Shown: piece after piece, positions 7,076 through 15,272 of the stretch | How positions within the stretch are numbered: position 1 is the first letter of the stretch | Layout of the letters: each line of letters begins with the position of its first letter | Assembly (NCBI GenBank): GCA_003563255.1 | Contig: PWSL01000036.1 | Span: 1 to 27,702, forward strand | DNA: 27,702 bases | DNA from: Desulfonatronospira sp. | Lineage (GTDB): Bacteria; Desulfobacterota; Desulfovibrionia; Desulfovibrionales; Desulfonatronovibrionaceae | Direction of reading: 5' to 3' | The notes under the pieces: generated by a model | Databases searched by the model: none | What the model saw: only the letters and a program-made list of their open reading frames with translations | Told to the model about the DNA's origin: nothing | Position numbers and translations under genes: made by a program

Positions 7076-7226
7076 GTATCTGTTCAGCGCTTTGCAAGTG
7101 GCACGGGGACAGGCTCTTCCGGGACCCACTTGTCCCAAAAAATGAGTCGTTTTGAGCACAAAATGATGCTCAAGTGGGTCCTGGAGTGCCTGTCCCCTGC
7201 CTTCCTAAAATACGCTAAACAGATAC
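7076..7226. repeat. Type A element, inner stem 1, inverted orientation
   Basis: GTATCTGTTCAGCGCTTT at the left and TACGCTAAACAGATAC at the right. The interior is the reverse complement of the 2-152 copy (CCGGGACCCACTTG near the left, CAAGTGGGTCCTGG near the right), with the shoulders GGGGACAGGCTCT and AGTGCCTGTCCCC. Confidence 0.92.
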
Positions 7227-7235
7227 CTTTAGAAA

Positions 7236-7289
7236 AATAAGTGCGGAGGTGCCAGTCCCCTGCTTTCCTTAAAAGCGCTAAAAAGATAC
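7236..7289. repeat. Half of a type A, stem-2 element
   Basis: AAATAAGTGCGGAGGTGCC, AGTCCCCTGCTTTCCTTA, then AAGCGCTAAAAAGATAC. Only one arm is present, and it carries the AAGGAAAGCA side (inverted). Confidence 0.7.
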
Positions 7290-7321
7290 AAAAATTCTTA
7301 CAATTATTTCAACAGGCTGTA

Positions 7322-7350
7322 TTGCAGGGTGATAAGTTCAGCTCCATATT
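7322..7350 (+). promoter_or_regulatory. Possible hisS promoter (proximal)
   Basis: TTGCAG, 17 bp, CATATT about 60 bp before the hisS start, in the only repeat-free part of this gap near the gene. Moderate match. Confidence 0.3.
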
Positions 7351-7407
7351 CATGGATTTTTTACTATTCCAGGCCCCGGCTGTCCGGCCGAAGAAAAAAG
7401 AACAGGC

Positions 7408-8679
7408 ATGAGCAGAATAAATAAAATCAAGGGGTTTTTTGACCTTTTTCCTCCTGAAAGCACCTCTTACATGTTTATGGAGGACAAGGCCAGGGAGATT
7501 TTTTTAAAGTATTCCTACCAGGAGCTAAGAACCCCTATACTTGAACAGACAGAGCTTTTCGCCCGTTCCATCGGACAGGAGACCGATGTGGTTCAGAAGG
7601 AAATGTATACTTTCCCGGATCGCAAAGGAAGAAGCCTGACCATGCGCCCGGAGGCCACCGCAGGTGTAATACGGGCATTTATCGACAGTCCTGCTTCAAG
7701 TTCCGGCGGCGTCAGTCGCTTTTTCACCCTGGGACCCATGTTCAGGTACGAACGGCCCCAAAAGGGCAGGGCACGACAGTTTCACCAGGTTAATGCCGAA
7801 ATGCTGGGGGAGGATTCACCATATGCCGACGCCGAGATAATTTCCATGCTCTGGGCTTACCTGCAGGCCCTGGGCCTCCAGGAAATGACCCTGGAGATCA
7901 ACTCCCTGGGGTGTCCCTTATGCAGGCCGGGGTTTGATACAGAGCTCAAGCATTTTCTGGCCGGCAACGACCCGGAGGTCTTCTGTGAAGACTGCCGTCG
8001 CCGTTCAGATTCCAATCCCCTGCGGGTTCTGGATTGCAAGGCCTCTGGCTGCCGGGATATGGTGGCAGGCGCTCCCAGAATAGTGGACAACCTGTGTCAG
8101 GGTTGCAAAGAGCATTTTGACAAGGTTCTGGAAATTTTGAATAGCTTCAATATCCCCTTTAAGTTGAATCCGTTTCTGGTACGCGGCCTGGATTACTACC
8201 AGAGGACAACCTTTGAGGTTATTTCCGACGATATCGGATCCCAGTCGGCAGTTGCCGGGGGGGGCAGATATGACGGTCTGGTAAAGGATCTGGGTGGTCC
8301 TGAAATACCCGGAATAGGTTTCGCCTGCGGTATGGAGCGCCTGGCGCTTCTTTTGCGGGGCATCAGGGAAAAACCCCTGGACTTTTACCTGGCGGTACTG
8401 CATCAGGACGCTATGCACAAGGCCATGCAGCTGGTACAGCGGCTTCGCGGCAAGGGCTACCATGGTGAGATGGGATTTAAGATTAGGAGCGTCAAGAGCC
8501 ACCTGCGCCAGGCCAACAAGAAAAAGGTCAAGACCTGCCTTCTCCTGGGTCTGGATGAAATGCAGAAAAACCAGGTGCAGGTCAAGGACATGTCCACCGG
8601 GGTGCAGAGGGCCGTGAGCCAGGATGACGTTGAGCAGGCCCTGGGCCTTGTATTCCAGCCCAGAAATAATAATTTTTAA
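7408..8679 (+). CDS. hisS: Histidyl-tRNA synthetase
   Basis: Charges tRNA-His with histidine. At 423 residues it has the family's usual length. Class II motif 2 is FFTLGPMFRYERPQKGRARQ (105-124), the histidine-specific blocks are LVRGLDYYQRTTFE (257-270) and AVAGGGRYDGLV, motif 3 is GIGFACGMERLALLL, and an anticodon-binding domain follows. The insertion region has several cysteine pairs (169/172, 193/196, 230/233, plus 210 and 215) that could bind a metal; some of these are common in bacterial HisRS. ATG at 7408 starts MSRINKIKGF, the usual N-terminus; the ribosome site is weak and purine-rich. It is followed by aspS, an arrangement common in many bacteria, with a B element in between. Confidence 0.97.
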   Translation: MSRINKIKGFFDLFPPESTSYMFMEDKAREIFLKYSYQELRTPILEQTELFARSIGQETDVVQKEMYTFPDRKGRSLTMRPEATAGVIRAFIDSPASSSGGVSRFFTLGPMFRYERPQKGRARQFHQVNAEMLGEDSPYADAEIISMLWAYLQALGLQEMTLEINSLGCPLCRPGFDTELKHFLAGNDPEVFCEDCRRRSDSNPLRVLDCKASGCRDMVAGAPRIVDNLCQGCKEHFDKVLEILNSFNIPFKLNPFLVRGLDYYQRTTFEVISDDIGSQSAVAGGGRYDGLVKDLGGPEIPGIGFACGMERLALLLRGIREKPLDFYLAVLHQDAMHKAMQLVQRLRGKGYHGEMGFKIRSVKSHLRQANKKKVKTCLLLGLDEMQKNQVQVKDMSTGVQRAVSQDDVEQALGLVFQPRNNNF

Positions 8680-8689
8680 CCTCACTTAA

Positions 8690-8839
8690 CACTGCAGCGA
8701 AACTTTTCATATACTACTGGGGACACTACTGGGGACAGGCACTTTTGCCCATTGGCAACTGTCAAGTGCTGTAATGTTAAAAATCCAGTCGGCAAAAGAG
8801 CCAGTACCCTGGGAACATAACCAAAGTATCGCTGAAGTG
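8690..8839. repeat. Type B element, inner stem 3, with an internal 12-bp duplication
   Basis: CACTGCAGCGAAACTT at the left and AAAGTATCGCTGAAGTG at the right. The interior is GGGGACAGGCACTTTTGCCC to GTCGGCAAAAGAGCCAGT, opposite in orientation to 3789-3931. ACTACTGGGGAC occurs twice in tandem at 8713-8736, doubling one shoulder. It fills the hisS-aspS gap and ends 28 bp before aspS. Confidence 0.85.
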
Positions 8840-8866
8840 CTGATAATTTTACAGGAAACAGACACA

Positions 8867-10678
8867 ATGGAAGAAACTAGAAGTAAGCTGCAGACCCAGC
8901 CACTGGGATGGTGGGTCAGATCCCACGGCTGCAATGAATTGAGTTTGGAGCACGACGATCTGGAAGTTTGCCTCATGGGCTGGGTGCAGTACCGTCGGGA
9001 TCATGGCGGGCTGATATTTATCGATTTGCGGGACCGGGACGGCCTGACTCAGGTGGTCTTTACTCCCGATGTCAACGCCCAGGCCCTGGAAGAAGCTCAC
9101 GCCCTTCGCAGCGAGTACGTTCTGGCGGTCAAGGGTGTAGTTCGCAAAAGACCCGAGGACATGGTCAACCCCAGCCTGCTCACCGGCGAGATTGAGGTGG
9201 CTGTTAGGGATTTCAAACTGTTGAACCGCTCCAGAACTCCGCCGTTCCTGATAGAGGACCGGGTAGAGGCAGCGGAAAACCTGCGACTGAAACACCGCTA
9301 CCTGGACATCAGACGTCCGGCTGTGGCTAAAAACCTGCGATTGCGCAGCCAGGTGGTGCACGAGATAAGAAATTACCTGCATACGGCCGGCTTTATCGAA
9401 GTGGAAACCCCGGTGCTGACCCGGAGCACCCCGGAGGGTGCCAGGGACTTCCTGGTGCCCAGCCGTTTGAGCCATGGACATTTTTATGCTCTGCCCCAGT
9501 CCCCGCAACTCTTTAAGCAGCTTCTTATGTGTGCCGGACTGGACCGCTACTACCAGGTGGTCAAATGCTTCCGGGATGAGGACCTGCGGGCGGATCGCCA
9601 GCCCGAGTTTACTCAGGTGGATATGGAGATGTCCTTTGTGGAAGAAGAAGGAATCATGTCCGAAGCGGAAAACATGATTGCCGGGCTTTTCAAGAAAGTT
9701 CTGGACGTGAAACTGGAGACTCCTTTCCTGAGGCTGAATTATTCCCAGGCCATTGCGGATTACGGGCTGGACCGCCCGGATGTGCGCTTCGACCTGACCC
9801 TCAGGGATGTAACGGATGTGGTGCGGGGTTCCAGGTTCAACCTTTTTGCCAGGGCGGAACTGGTCAAGGCCCTGCGCGTGCCTGGAGGAGCAGAGCTGAG
9901 CCGCAAGGAAATCGACGACTATACCGACTTTGTCAGCATTTACGGTGCCAAGGGGCTGGCCTGGATCAAGATAAAGGATGACGAATGGCAGTCCCCCATT
10001 GCCAAATTTTTAAGCCCTGAAGAGCAGGAAGGACTTACAGACGTTCTGGGCCTTGAAGCGGGAGACATAGTTTTTTTCCAGGCTGCTTCTCCGGAAGTTG
10101 TCAACAATGCTCTGGGTTATCTGCGTCTGAAGCTGGGGGAGAGGTTCGGGCTCATCCCCGAAAATACCTTTGCACCTATCTGGATAATGGATTTTCCCCT
10201 CCTGGAGTGGGACGCTGATGAAAAGAGGTGGGAGGCCAGGCACCACCCCTTTACCTCCCCCAGGGACGGCCACATGGAGCTTCTGGAAAAGGAACCGGGC
10301 CTGGCCCTGGCCCGGGCCTACGACATGGTCATAAACGGTCAGGAGGTGGGCGGAGGTTCCATCCGTATCCATACCAGGGATGACCAGGAGAAGATGTTTG
10401 CCGCCCTGGGCATGGATCTGCAGGAGTCCCGGAACAAGTTCGGGTTTCTGCTGCAGGCCCTGGATTACGGGGCACCACCTCACGGCGGGATCGCCTTCGG
10501 CCTGGATCGCCTGGTAATGCTCATGGCCGGGTGTTCTTCCATCCGGGACGTAATTGCCTTTCCCAAGACCCAGAAGGCTGCATGTCTCATGACCGATGCC
10601 CCGGCCGGGGTTTCCAACCGCCAGTTGAGAGAACTGGGAATCAGGTTGCGCGAAGCTGAAAATAAACCGCAGGATTAA
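8867..10678 (+). CDS. aspS: Aspartyl-tRNA synthetase
   Basis: Charges tRNA with aspartate; bacterial long-type class II enzyme of 603 residues. An N-terminal OB fold recognises the anticodon (VCLMGWVQYRRDHGGLIFID). Then follow the class II core with PQSPQLFKQLLM, motif 2 around YYQVVKCFRDEDLRADRQPE, the bacterial GAD insertion domain (about residues 290-420), and motif 3 HGGIAFGLDRLVMLMAG. I put the start at ATG 8867, with AGGAAA eight bases before it. The frame is open 31 codons further upstream, but that is translation of the B element. Whether it also misacylates tRNA-Asn cannot be told from this window. Confidence 0.96.
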   Translation: MEETRSKLQTQPLGWWVRSHGCNELSLEHDDLEVCLMGWVQYRRDHGGLIFIDLRDRDGLTQVVFTPDVNAQALEEAHALRSEYVLAVKGVVRKRPEDMVNPSLLTGEIEVAVRDFKLLNRSRTPPFLIEDRVEAAENLRLKHRYLDIRRPAVAKNLRLRSQVVHEIRNYLHTAGFIEVETPVLTRSTPEGARDFLVPSRLSHGHFYALPQSPQLFKQLLMCAGLDRYYQVVKCFRDEDLRADRQPEFTQVDMEMSFVEEEGIMSEAENMIAGLFKKVLDVKLETPFLRLNYSQAIADYGLDRPDVRFDLTLRDVTDVVRGSRFNLFARAELVKALRVPGGAELSRKEIDDYTDFVSIYGAKGLAWIKIKDDEWQSPIAKFLSPEEQEGLTDVLGLEAGDIVFFQAASPEVVNNALGYLRLKLGERFGLIPENTFAPIWIMDFPLLEWDADEKRWEARHHPFTSPRDGHMELLEKEPGLALARAYDMVINGQEVGGGSIRIHTRDDQEKMFAALGMDLQESRNKFGFLLQALDYGAPPHGGIAFGLDRLVMLMAGCSSIRDVIAFPKTQKAACLMTDAPAGVSNRQLRELGIRLREAENKPQD

Positions 10679-10751
10679 ACCCAGGTGAACTTTGCAGGCT
10701 CTTAACACTACTGCTTGAGGTGCCAGGGGCTTCCCCCTGCAGACACTTATC

Positions 10752-11252
10752 ATGTCCAGAAAGATACATACATACCCGGATAAGATTCTGCTGCAGCAGG
10801 CCGGACCCGTAGAGAAGATCGATGATTATATTGTGGATCTTTCCCGGGACATGGCCAGGCTCATGTATGAAAACAGGGGCATTGGGCTGGCCGCCCCCCA
10901 GGTGGGGGAGTCCCTGCGGGTGGTGACCGTGGACCTCAGCGGCCCTGACAGGCAGGAAGAGCTTTTCACCTACATAAATCCAGAGATTATCTCCTCTGAA
11001 GAGGAAATCACCACCGAGGAGGGTTGCCTGAGCGTTGCAGGTTACCAGAGCAATGTCCGCCGAGCCAGAAAAATTCAGATACGGGCCTTGAACCTGCAGG
11101 GAGAGGAAGTAATTCACCAGGGCGAAGACCTGTGGGCGGTATGCCTGCAGCACGAGATAGACCACTTGAACGGTATACTTTTCATTGACCACATCAGCCG
11201 GCTTAAAAGGGCCATGTACGATAAGAAAGTAAAGAAATGGCTGGACAGATAA
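10752..11252 (+). CDS. def: Peptide deformylase
   Basis: Removes the N-formyl group from nascent proteins; a metalloenzyme. All three motifs are intact in 166 residues: GIGLAAPQVG (43-52), EGCLS with metal ligand Cys92 (90-94) and HEIDH (134-138). The pattern is type I. The ATG at 10752 starts MSRKIHTYPD, a normal PDF N-terminus; the ribosome site is not obvious. The stop overlaps the start of fmt by 16 bases, so the formylating and deformylating enzymes are probably translationally coupled. Confidence 0.97.
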   Translation: MSRKIHTYPDKILLQQAGPVEKIDDYIVDLSRDMARLMYENRGIGLAAPQVGESLRVVTVDLSGPDRQEELFTYINPEIISSEEEITTEEGCLSVAGYQSNVRRARKIQIRALNLQGEEVIHQGEDLWAVCLQHEIDHLNGILFIDHISRLKRAMYDKKVKKWLDR

Positions 11253-12193
11253 AAAGAATAGTGTTTATGGGCACCCCTGATTTCGCCAGAACAGTGCTCC
11301 AAAAAGTGCTGGAGTGGCCCGGAGGTACTGTAACAGGGGTATATACCCAGCCGGATCGCCCCAGTGGAAGGGGCCGCAAGGTCTCTTTCCCGCCCGTAAA
11401 AGAACTGGCCCTGGAAAGAGGCCTGCCGGTGCTTCAGCCACACAATTTCAAGTCTGCGGAAGAGGTGCGCAGGCTGGAAGAATTTGACCCTCATTACCTG
11501 GTTGTGGCTGCTTACGGCCTGATCCTGCCACCTGCAGTTCTTGACGCTGCAGCCGAAATGCCCATCAACGTGCATGCTTCTCTATTACCCCTTTACCGGG
11601 GCGCGGCCCCCATTCAACGGGCCATTATTGACGGGCAGAGCCAGACCGGCATAAGCATCATGCGTCTAACCCCTGGCATGGACGAAGGTCCGGTCCTCAT
11701 GGAAGAGTGCCTGGACATCCAGAAGCAGGATACGGCCCAGACTCTGCACGACAAGCTGGCCGACCTGGGGGGGAAACTGGTGGTCAAAACCCTGGAAAAG
11801 CTGCAGCATGAAAAAATAGTCCCGGTGGAGCAGGATCATGCCAAAGCTACTTATGCCGGCAAACTAACCAAGAAGGAGGGCGACATCTCCTGGGACAGGC
11901 CGGCCCAGGAGATCCATGACCGTATCCGGGGGATGTTTCCCTGGCCCGGGGCTTTTTTTAACTGGAAAAGCCCCGCAGGCAAAACCATCAGGCTGAAGGT
12001 TTACCCGGGCAGGACAGGGGGGGAGCGCCCCCCGGAAATCTCTCCAGGCACCCTGGTGGGCCTGGTGGAGGAATGCCTCTGTATAGCCTGCCAGGACAGG
12101 ATGTACCTTACCCCCACTGTGAAGCCCGAAAACAGCAAAGAAATGTCCGCCCGCAGCTTCTACTGCGGATTTATGCAGAAATGCCGGGAGTAA
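11237..12193 (+). CDS. fmt: Methionyl-tRNA formyltransferase
   Basis: Transfers a formyl group from 10-formyl-tetrahydrofolate to initiator Met-tRNA. The 318 residues have the N-terminal MGTPDFA, the catalytic residues Asn111 and His113 in NVHASLLPLYRGAAPIQ, Asp149 in GMDEGP, and the C-terminal OB-type domain (from about 205). The start inside the end of def fits the usual MxxxxRIVFMGTP beginning. Third-position use and style match the neighbours. Second gene of def-fmt-DUF116-rsmB. Confidence 0.97.
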   Translation: MAGQIKRIVFMGTPDFARTVLQKVLEWPGGTVTGVYTQPDRPSGRGRKVSFPPVKELALERGLPVLQPHNFKSAEEVRRLEEFDPHYLVVAAYGLILPPAVLDAAAEMPINVHASLLPLYRGAAPIQRAIIDGQSQTGISIMRLTPGMDEGPVLMEECLDIQKQDTAQTLHDKLADLGGKLVVKTLEKLQHEKIVPVEQDHAKATYAGKLTKKEGDISWDRPAQEIHDRIRGMFPWPGAFFNWKSPAGKTIRLKVYPGRTGGERPPEISPGTLVGLVEECLCIACQDRMYLTPTVKPENSKEMSARSFYCGFMQKCRE

Positions 12194-12235
12194 ATCCCGG
12201 TAAGCTCAAAATGCAACCGATGTTTTTTTCTATTA

Positions 12236-13141
12236 ATGACCACCAATAGCCAAGAATTCCTGGAAAAGGAAATACAGGATTCCTTTGAGACCAGAAAGAG
12301 GCTTTTCATAGGACTGATCACCGGAACATCCGTCCTGGTGTGCCTGATTCTGCTTCTTTTATGGTATATTCCATTCGTGGGCCTGGACAGCATTCACCCT
12401 TGGGCCCCCTGGGTCCTGGGCAGTGTGGTCGCCCTGGCCATAGCCTTTATTTTCTGGGTCTCCCTGGGCCTGGTGCTCAATATCCTGCTTAAACGCCCTG
12501 TGCTTTTCTCCAGAAGTCTCAGAGGGATCAGCATCAAGTTTTTTTTGCCCCTGATGACAATTTTCGGCAGGATGCTGCGCATTCCCAAGCAAAAGATCCG
12601 GGCTTCATTTATCAAAGTAAACAACGAACTGGTTTTGTCCGAAAGCCGAAAGTACCCACCGGAAAAAGTGCTCATGCTCATGCCTCACTGCCTGCAGAAC
12701 AGCATCTGCAGCCGCAGACTTACCTACAATGTAAACAACTGCAAAAGGTGCGGAGAATGCAGCATCTCCGGTCTCCTGGACCTTAGCCGGGATTACGGGG
12801 TTCACATGGCCATAGCAACCGGCGGCACCATCGCCCGCAGAATAGTGGTCAATATACGCCCCAGGCTTATTGTGGCGGTGGCCTGCGAGCGCGATCTCTC
12901 CAGCGGTATCCAGGATGCCTACCCTATACCTGTATACGGCGTCTTAAACGACCGTCCCAAGGGTCCATGCCTGGACACCACGGTGGCCCTGGAACATGTC
13001 AGGCTGGCTCTGGATAAATTTGTAGATATTTCTCTGCAAAAGACAGACAACGGCAGGCGTAATGCGGATGAGTCAGGACAGGCCAAGACCGGCAAAGTAC
13101 AATTCTCAGAGACCAGTCTGAAAAATGCTCCAGGCAAGTGA
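12236..13141 (+). CDS. DUF116 family membrane protein, cysteine-rich
   Basis: A 301-residue protein of the DUF116 family, whose function is not established. Two hydrophobic segments (about 23-47 and 57-84) anchor it. The cytoplasmic-looking remainder has a conserved-type set of cysteines: Cys152 and Cys158 in the PHCLQNSIC block, Cys169-x2-Cys172-x2-Cys175, Cys217 and Cys245. That arrangement suggests an Fe-S or Zn site (inference). Glycine-rich ATGGTIARR at 194-202 is typical of the family. The ATG at 12236 has no clear ribosome site, and no earlier in-frame start is better. It overlaps rsmB by 17 bases, so it belongs with the def-fmt-rsmB cluster, possibly in rRNA or translation physiology (inference). 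Confidence 0.85.
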   Translation: MTTNSQEFLEKEIQDSFETRKRLFIGLITGTSVLVCLILLLLWYIPFVGLDSIHPWAPWVLGSVVALAIAFIFWVSLGLVLNILLKRPVLFSRSLRGISIKFFLPLMTIFGRMLRIPKQKIRASFIKVNNELVLSESRKYPPEKVLMLMPHCLQNSICSRRLTYNVNNCKRCGECSISGLLDLSRDYGVHMAIATGGTIARRIVVNIRPRLIVAVACERDLSSGIQDAYPIPVYGVLNDRPKGPCLDTTVALEHVRLALDKFVDISLQKTDNGRRNADESGQAKTGKVQFSETSLKNAPGK

Positions 13142-14378
13142 ACCCCGCGCCGCCGCCCTGAATACAGTGCTGGATGCCCTGCGCCCCGGTCGGGACCTGC
13201 AGATGGTCCTGGATGGCATCCTGGATCCGGAAATGGATCCCAGGGACAGGTCCCTGGCTACTGAACTGGCTTATGGTTACCTGCGCTACAAAGGCCGCCT
13301 GGATTATGTGCTGGATTGCTACCTAAAGTCTCCAGGCAGGCTGTCCGGGAATCTCAGAGCCCTTATGGGCCTGGCTGCATACGAAATTTTTTTCCTGGAC
13401 CGCATTCCTGATTATGCTTCAGTTTCCAGGGCCGTTGCTCTGGCCCGTAAAAGATTCGGAGCCGGGATGTCTTCTGTGGTCAATGCGGTTCTGCGCAAAT
13501 GCTGTAGAGTGGATGCCTTTGACCCTGATTTCTTCAGGCAGGATAATCCCTCGCAAGAGCTTTTCCTGTCCAGATTTTATGCTTGTCCGGAGTGGATAGT
13601 GCAGCTTTGGCGGAAGGATTACGGCATTGATGCAACACGGGAGTACCTGAAGCAGAGCCTGCAAAAACCGGCTGCAGGCATAAGACTCGCCCCGGGGAGT
13701 GAGCCCTCCGGACTGGATCAGGACATGGTCCTTCAGAGCATCGGCCCATCGGTTCTGCTGAGAGATATATATCCGGAACTGGAAGAGCTTGAGAGCCAGG
13801 GCAAAGTCTGCAGGCAGAGTTTTGCTGGGCAAAAGCTTCTCTGGGATCTTGGCCTGGAATCCTGGGACCCGCCCGTATGGGACATGTGCGCCGGCAGAGG
13901 GGGTAAGACCATGCTCATGAGCAGCCAGGGCCTGCAGGTCTGGGCCAGTGACAGTTATCCCCCCAGGCTGACCGGGCTGAAAAAAGAGCTACAGAAGCAG
14001 ACAGGAATCCCTGTGTTTGCAGCCAGGGGGCAAAATCCGCCCCTGAAAAAAGCACCCGGCACGGTACTCGTGGATGCTCCATGTACCGGTCTGGGAGTGC
14101 TGTCCAGAAGACCGGACACCAAATGGAAGCGTCGTCCCCAGGATGTGCTGGAGCTGAGCCGGGTTCAAAAAGAACTGCTTGCTTCCGCCGCCGGCATCCT
14201 GCCCCAGAATGGCCGGCTCATCTACATCACCTGTACTCTGACCAGACAGGAAAACCAGGATCAGGTGGCGGATTTTCTGGACGCACACCAGGATTTTGAA
14301 TGCCTGCAGACTTGCGGCACTGGAGCTGACGAAAACCTGGGGGAGTTCTTTTTCGGAGCAAAGCTGCAGCGCAGGTAG
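13125..14378 (+). CDS. rsmB: 16S rRNA (cytosine-967-C5) methyltransferase RsmB
   Basis: Methylates a 16S rRNA cytosine with S-adenosylmethionine. An N-terminal NusB-like RNA-binding domain (about 1-135) leads into a Rossmann methyltransferase. Motif I is DMCAGRGGKT (253-262), motif IV VDAPCTGLG with Cys320, and motif VI YITCTL with the catalytic Cys370; two cysteines mark the RsmB/RsmF mechanism. The end FFFGAKLQRR is a common RsmB-type terminus. At 417 residues it is near full length. The ATG at 13125 lies inside the DUF116 gene, an overlap typical of coupled genes. Convergent with tsaB. Confidence 0.95.
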   Translation: MLQASEPRAAALNTVLDALRPGRDLQMVLDGILDPEMDPRDRSLATELAYGYLRYKGRLDYVLDCYLKSPGRLSGNLRALMGLAAYEIFFLDRIPDYASVSRAVALARKRFGAGMSSVVNAVLRKCCRVDAFDPDFFRQDNPSQELFLSRFYACPEWIVQLWRKDYGIDATREYLKQSLQKPAAGIRLAPGSEPSGLDQDMVLQSIGPSVLLRDIYPELEELESQGKVCRQSFAGQKLLWDLGLESWDPPVWDMCAGRGGKTMLMSSQGLQVWASDSYPPRLTGLKKELQKQTGIPVFAARGQNPPLKKAPGTVLVDAPCTGLGVLSRRPDTKWKRRPQDVLELSRVQKELLASAAGILPQNGRLIYITCTLTRQENQDQVADFLDAHQDFECLQTCGTGADENLGEFFFGAKLQRR

Positions 14379-14423
14379 GTCACCCTGTCATAAAAAAACA
14401 AGAAAATTTTGAACCGCAAAGCT

Positions 14424-14474
14424 GCCCCGGTTGAATGCCCTTCTGGCTTGCTCTTCGAGCAATTCAACTGGGGC
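14424..14474. terminator. Long hairpin between convergent rsmB and tsaB
   Basis: GCCCCGGTTGAAT (14424-14436) pairs with ATTCAACTGGGGC (14462-14474), one mismatch; within the loop a small GCTC-TTC-GAGC stem forms. No T-run follows directly on the plus strand. On the minus strand a run of seven Ts (14393-14399 region) comes some 25 bases later. It could serve both genes, but not as a textbook terminator. Confidence 0.5.
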
Positions 14475-14524
14475 GCCTTTGGTGAAAATATGTTTTTGGG
14501 ATGCGGGCAAAGCCAGCGTTCGGG

Positions 14525-15244
14525 TTATTCCCGCTTAAGGTATTCCCTGGCCTGTTCCAGGTCCAGTCCCCGGCCTGCAGCGATGTGCGCCAGGTTTTCC
14601 TCGGCCTCGGAAACCCGAATGTAGTCCGGGGATGGCAGGGTGGTATCCCAGGAAGCTTCCATAGACATTCTCAACAGGTTGTGGGGCACGGGCACGTCCC
14701 AGTACTGAGGCAGGACTCCGGACTGGTGGTCATGAAAAAAGCCGCTGTTCCGGCGTACTCCGCTGCCCATCAGGTACACTGGATTACTGCATGCGGATAT
14801 AATGGGTTTTAGTTCCGAAAGGTGCAGGTTTTTTGCAGGTGCTGTGGAAGTAAGATCAGGGCAGGCAAAAGCCTGGGCATACACCTGCTCACGCCGGGAG
14901 TGCACCAGAATAATAAGCATACCCTGAAGCAGAGGGCCCGGCCCCATTGCCAGGGCCTGCATAAAGCTCAGCCCGGCCAGGGGTATATTGTGGGCGCAAG
15001 CCAGGCCAAGGGCATGTGCCAGGCTCATGCGCAACCCTGTAAATGATCCCGGCCCGGATACGCAGCCTATACCCTCTAGATGTTGTGGTTCAAGTTCCAT
15101 GGTCTGCAGGGCTGAACTAATGCCCGGGGCCATATACTTCATGGCCCGTCCGGGTGCGTACAGGCTGCTTGAAAACCAGAGCCTTTCACTGTTCCCCAGG
15201 ACTATCTGCAAATCGCCTTCGGCGCAATTGATTACCAGATACAT
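14525..15244 (-). CDS. tsaB: tRNA t6A biosynthesis protein TsaB
   Basis: Non-catalytic ASKHA-fold partner of TsaD in making N6-threonylcarbamoyladenosine in tRNA. The 239 residues contain the hallmark GPGSFTGLRM near residue 66, plus the N-terminal beta strand YLVINCAEGDLQIVL, where the frequent Asp-Thr-Ser is replaced by Asn-Cys-Ala. It is otherwise of normal length. The start is ATG at 15244; a TTG two codons earlier (15250) is possible. It follows rseP by about 28 bases and is probably the last gene of the rpsB-to-tsaB cluster, ending against the rsmB hairpin. Confidence 0.88.
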   Translation of the reverse strand: MYLVINCAEGDLQIVLGNSERLWFSSSLYAPGRAMKYMAPGISSALQTMELEPQHLEGIGCVSGPGSFTGLRMSLAHALGLACAHNIPLAGLSFMQALAMGPGPLLQGMLIILVHSRREQVYAQAFACPDLTSTAPAKNLHLSELKPIISACSNPVYLMGSGVRRNSGFFHDHQSGVLPQYWDVPVPHNLLRMSMEASWDTTLPSPDYIRVSEAEENLAHIAAGRGLDLEQAREYLKRE

Positions 15245-15272
15245 GCCCAAGCCGTATCGCCGCCCGGGTTTA

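Noticed and set aside
8774..8866. 31-residue N-terminal extension of aspS
   Set aside because: It is encoded by the right half of the B element; the internal ATG has AGGAAA at a proper distance.
10694..10750. Degenerate B element before def
   Set aside because: TTAACACTAC and a CAGGGGCTTCCCCCTG hairpin are suggestive, but the right arm cannot be aligned with confidence.
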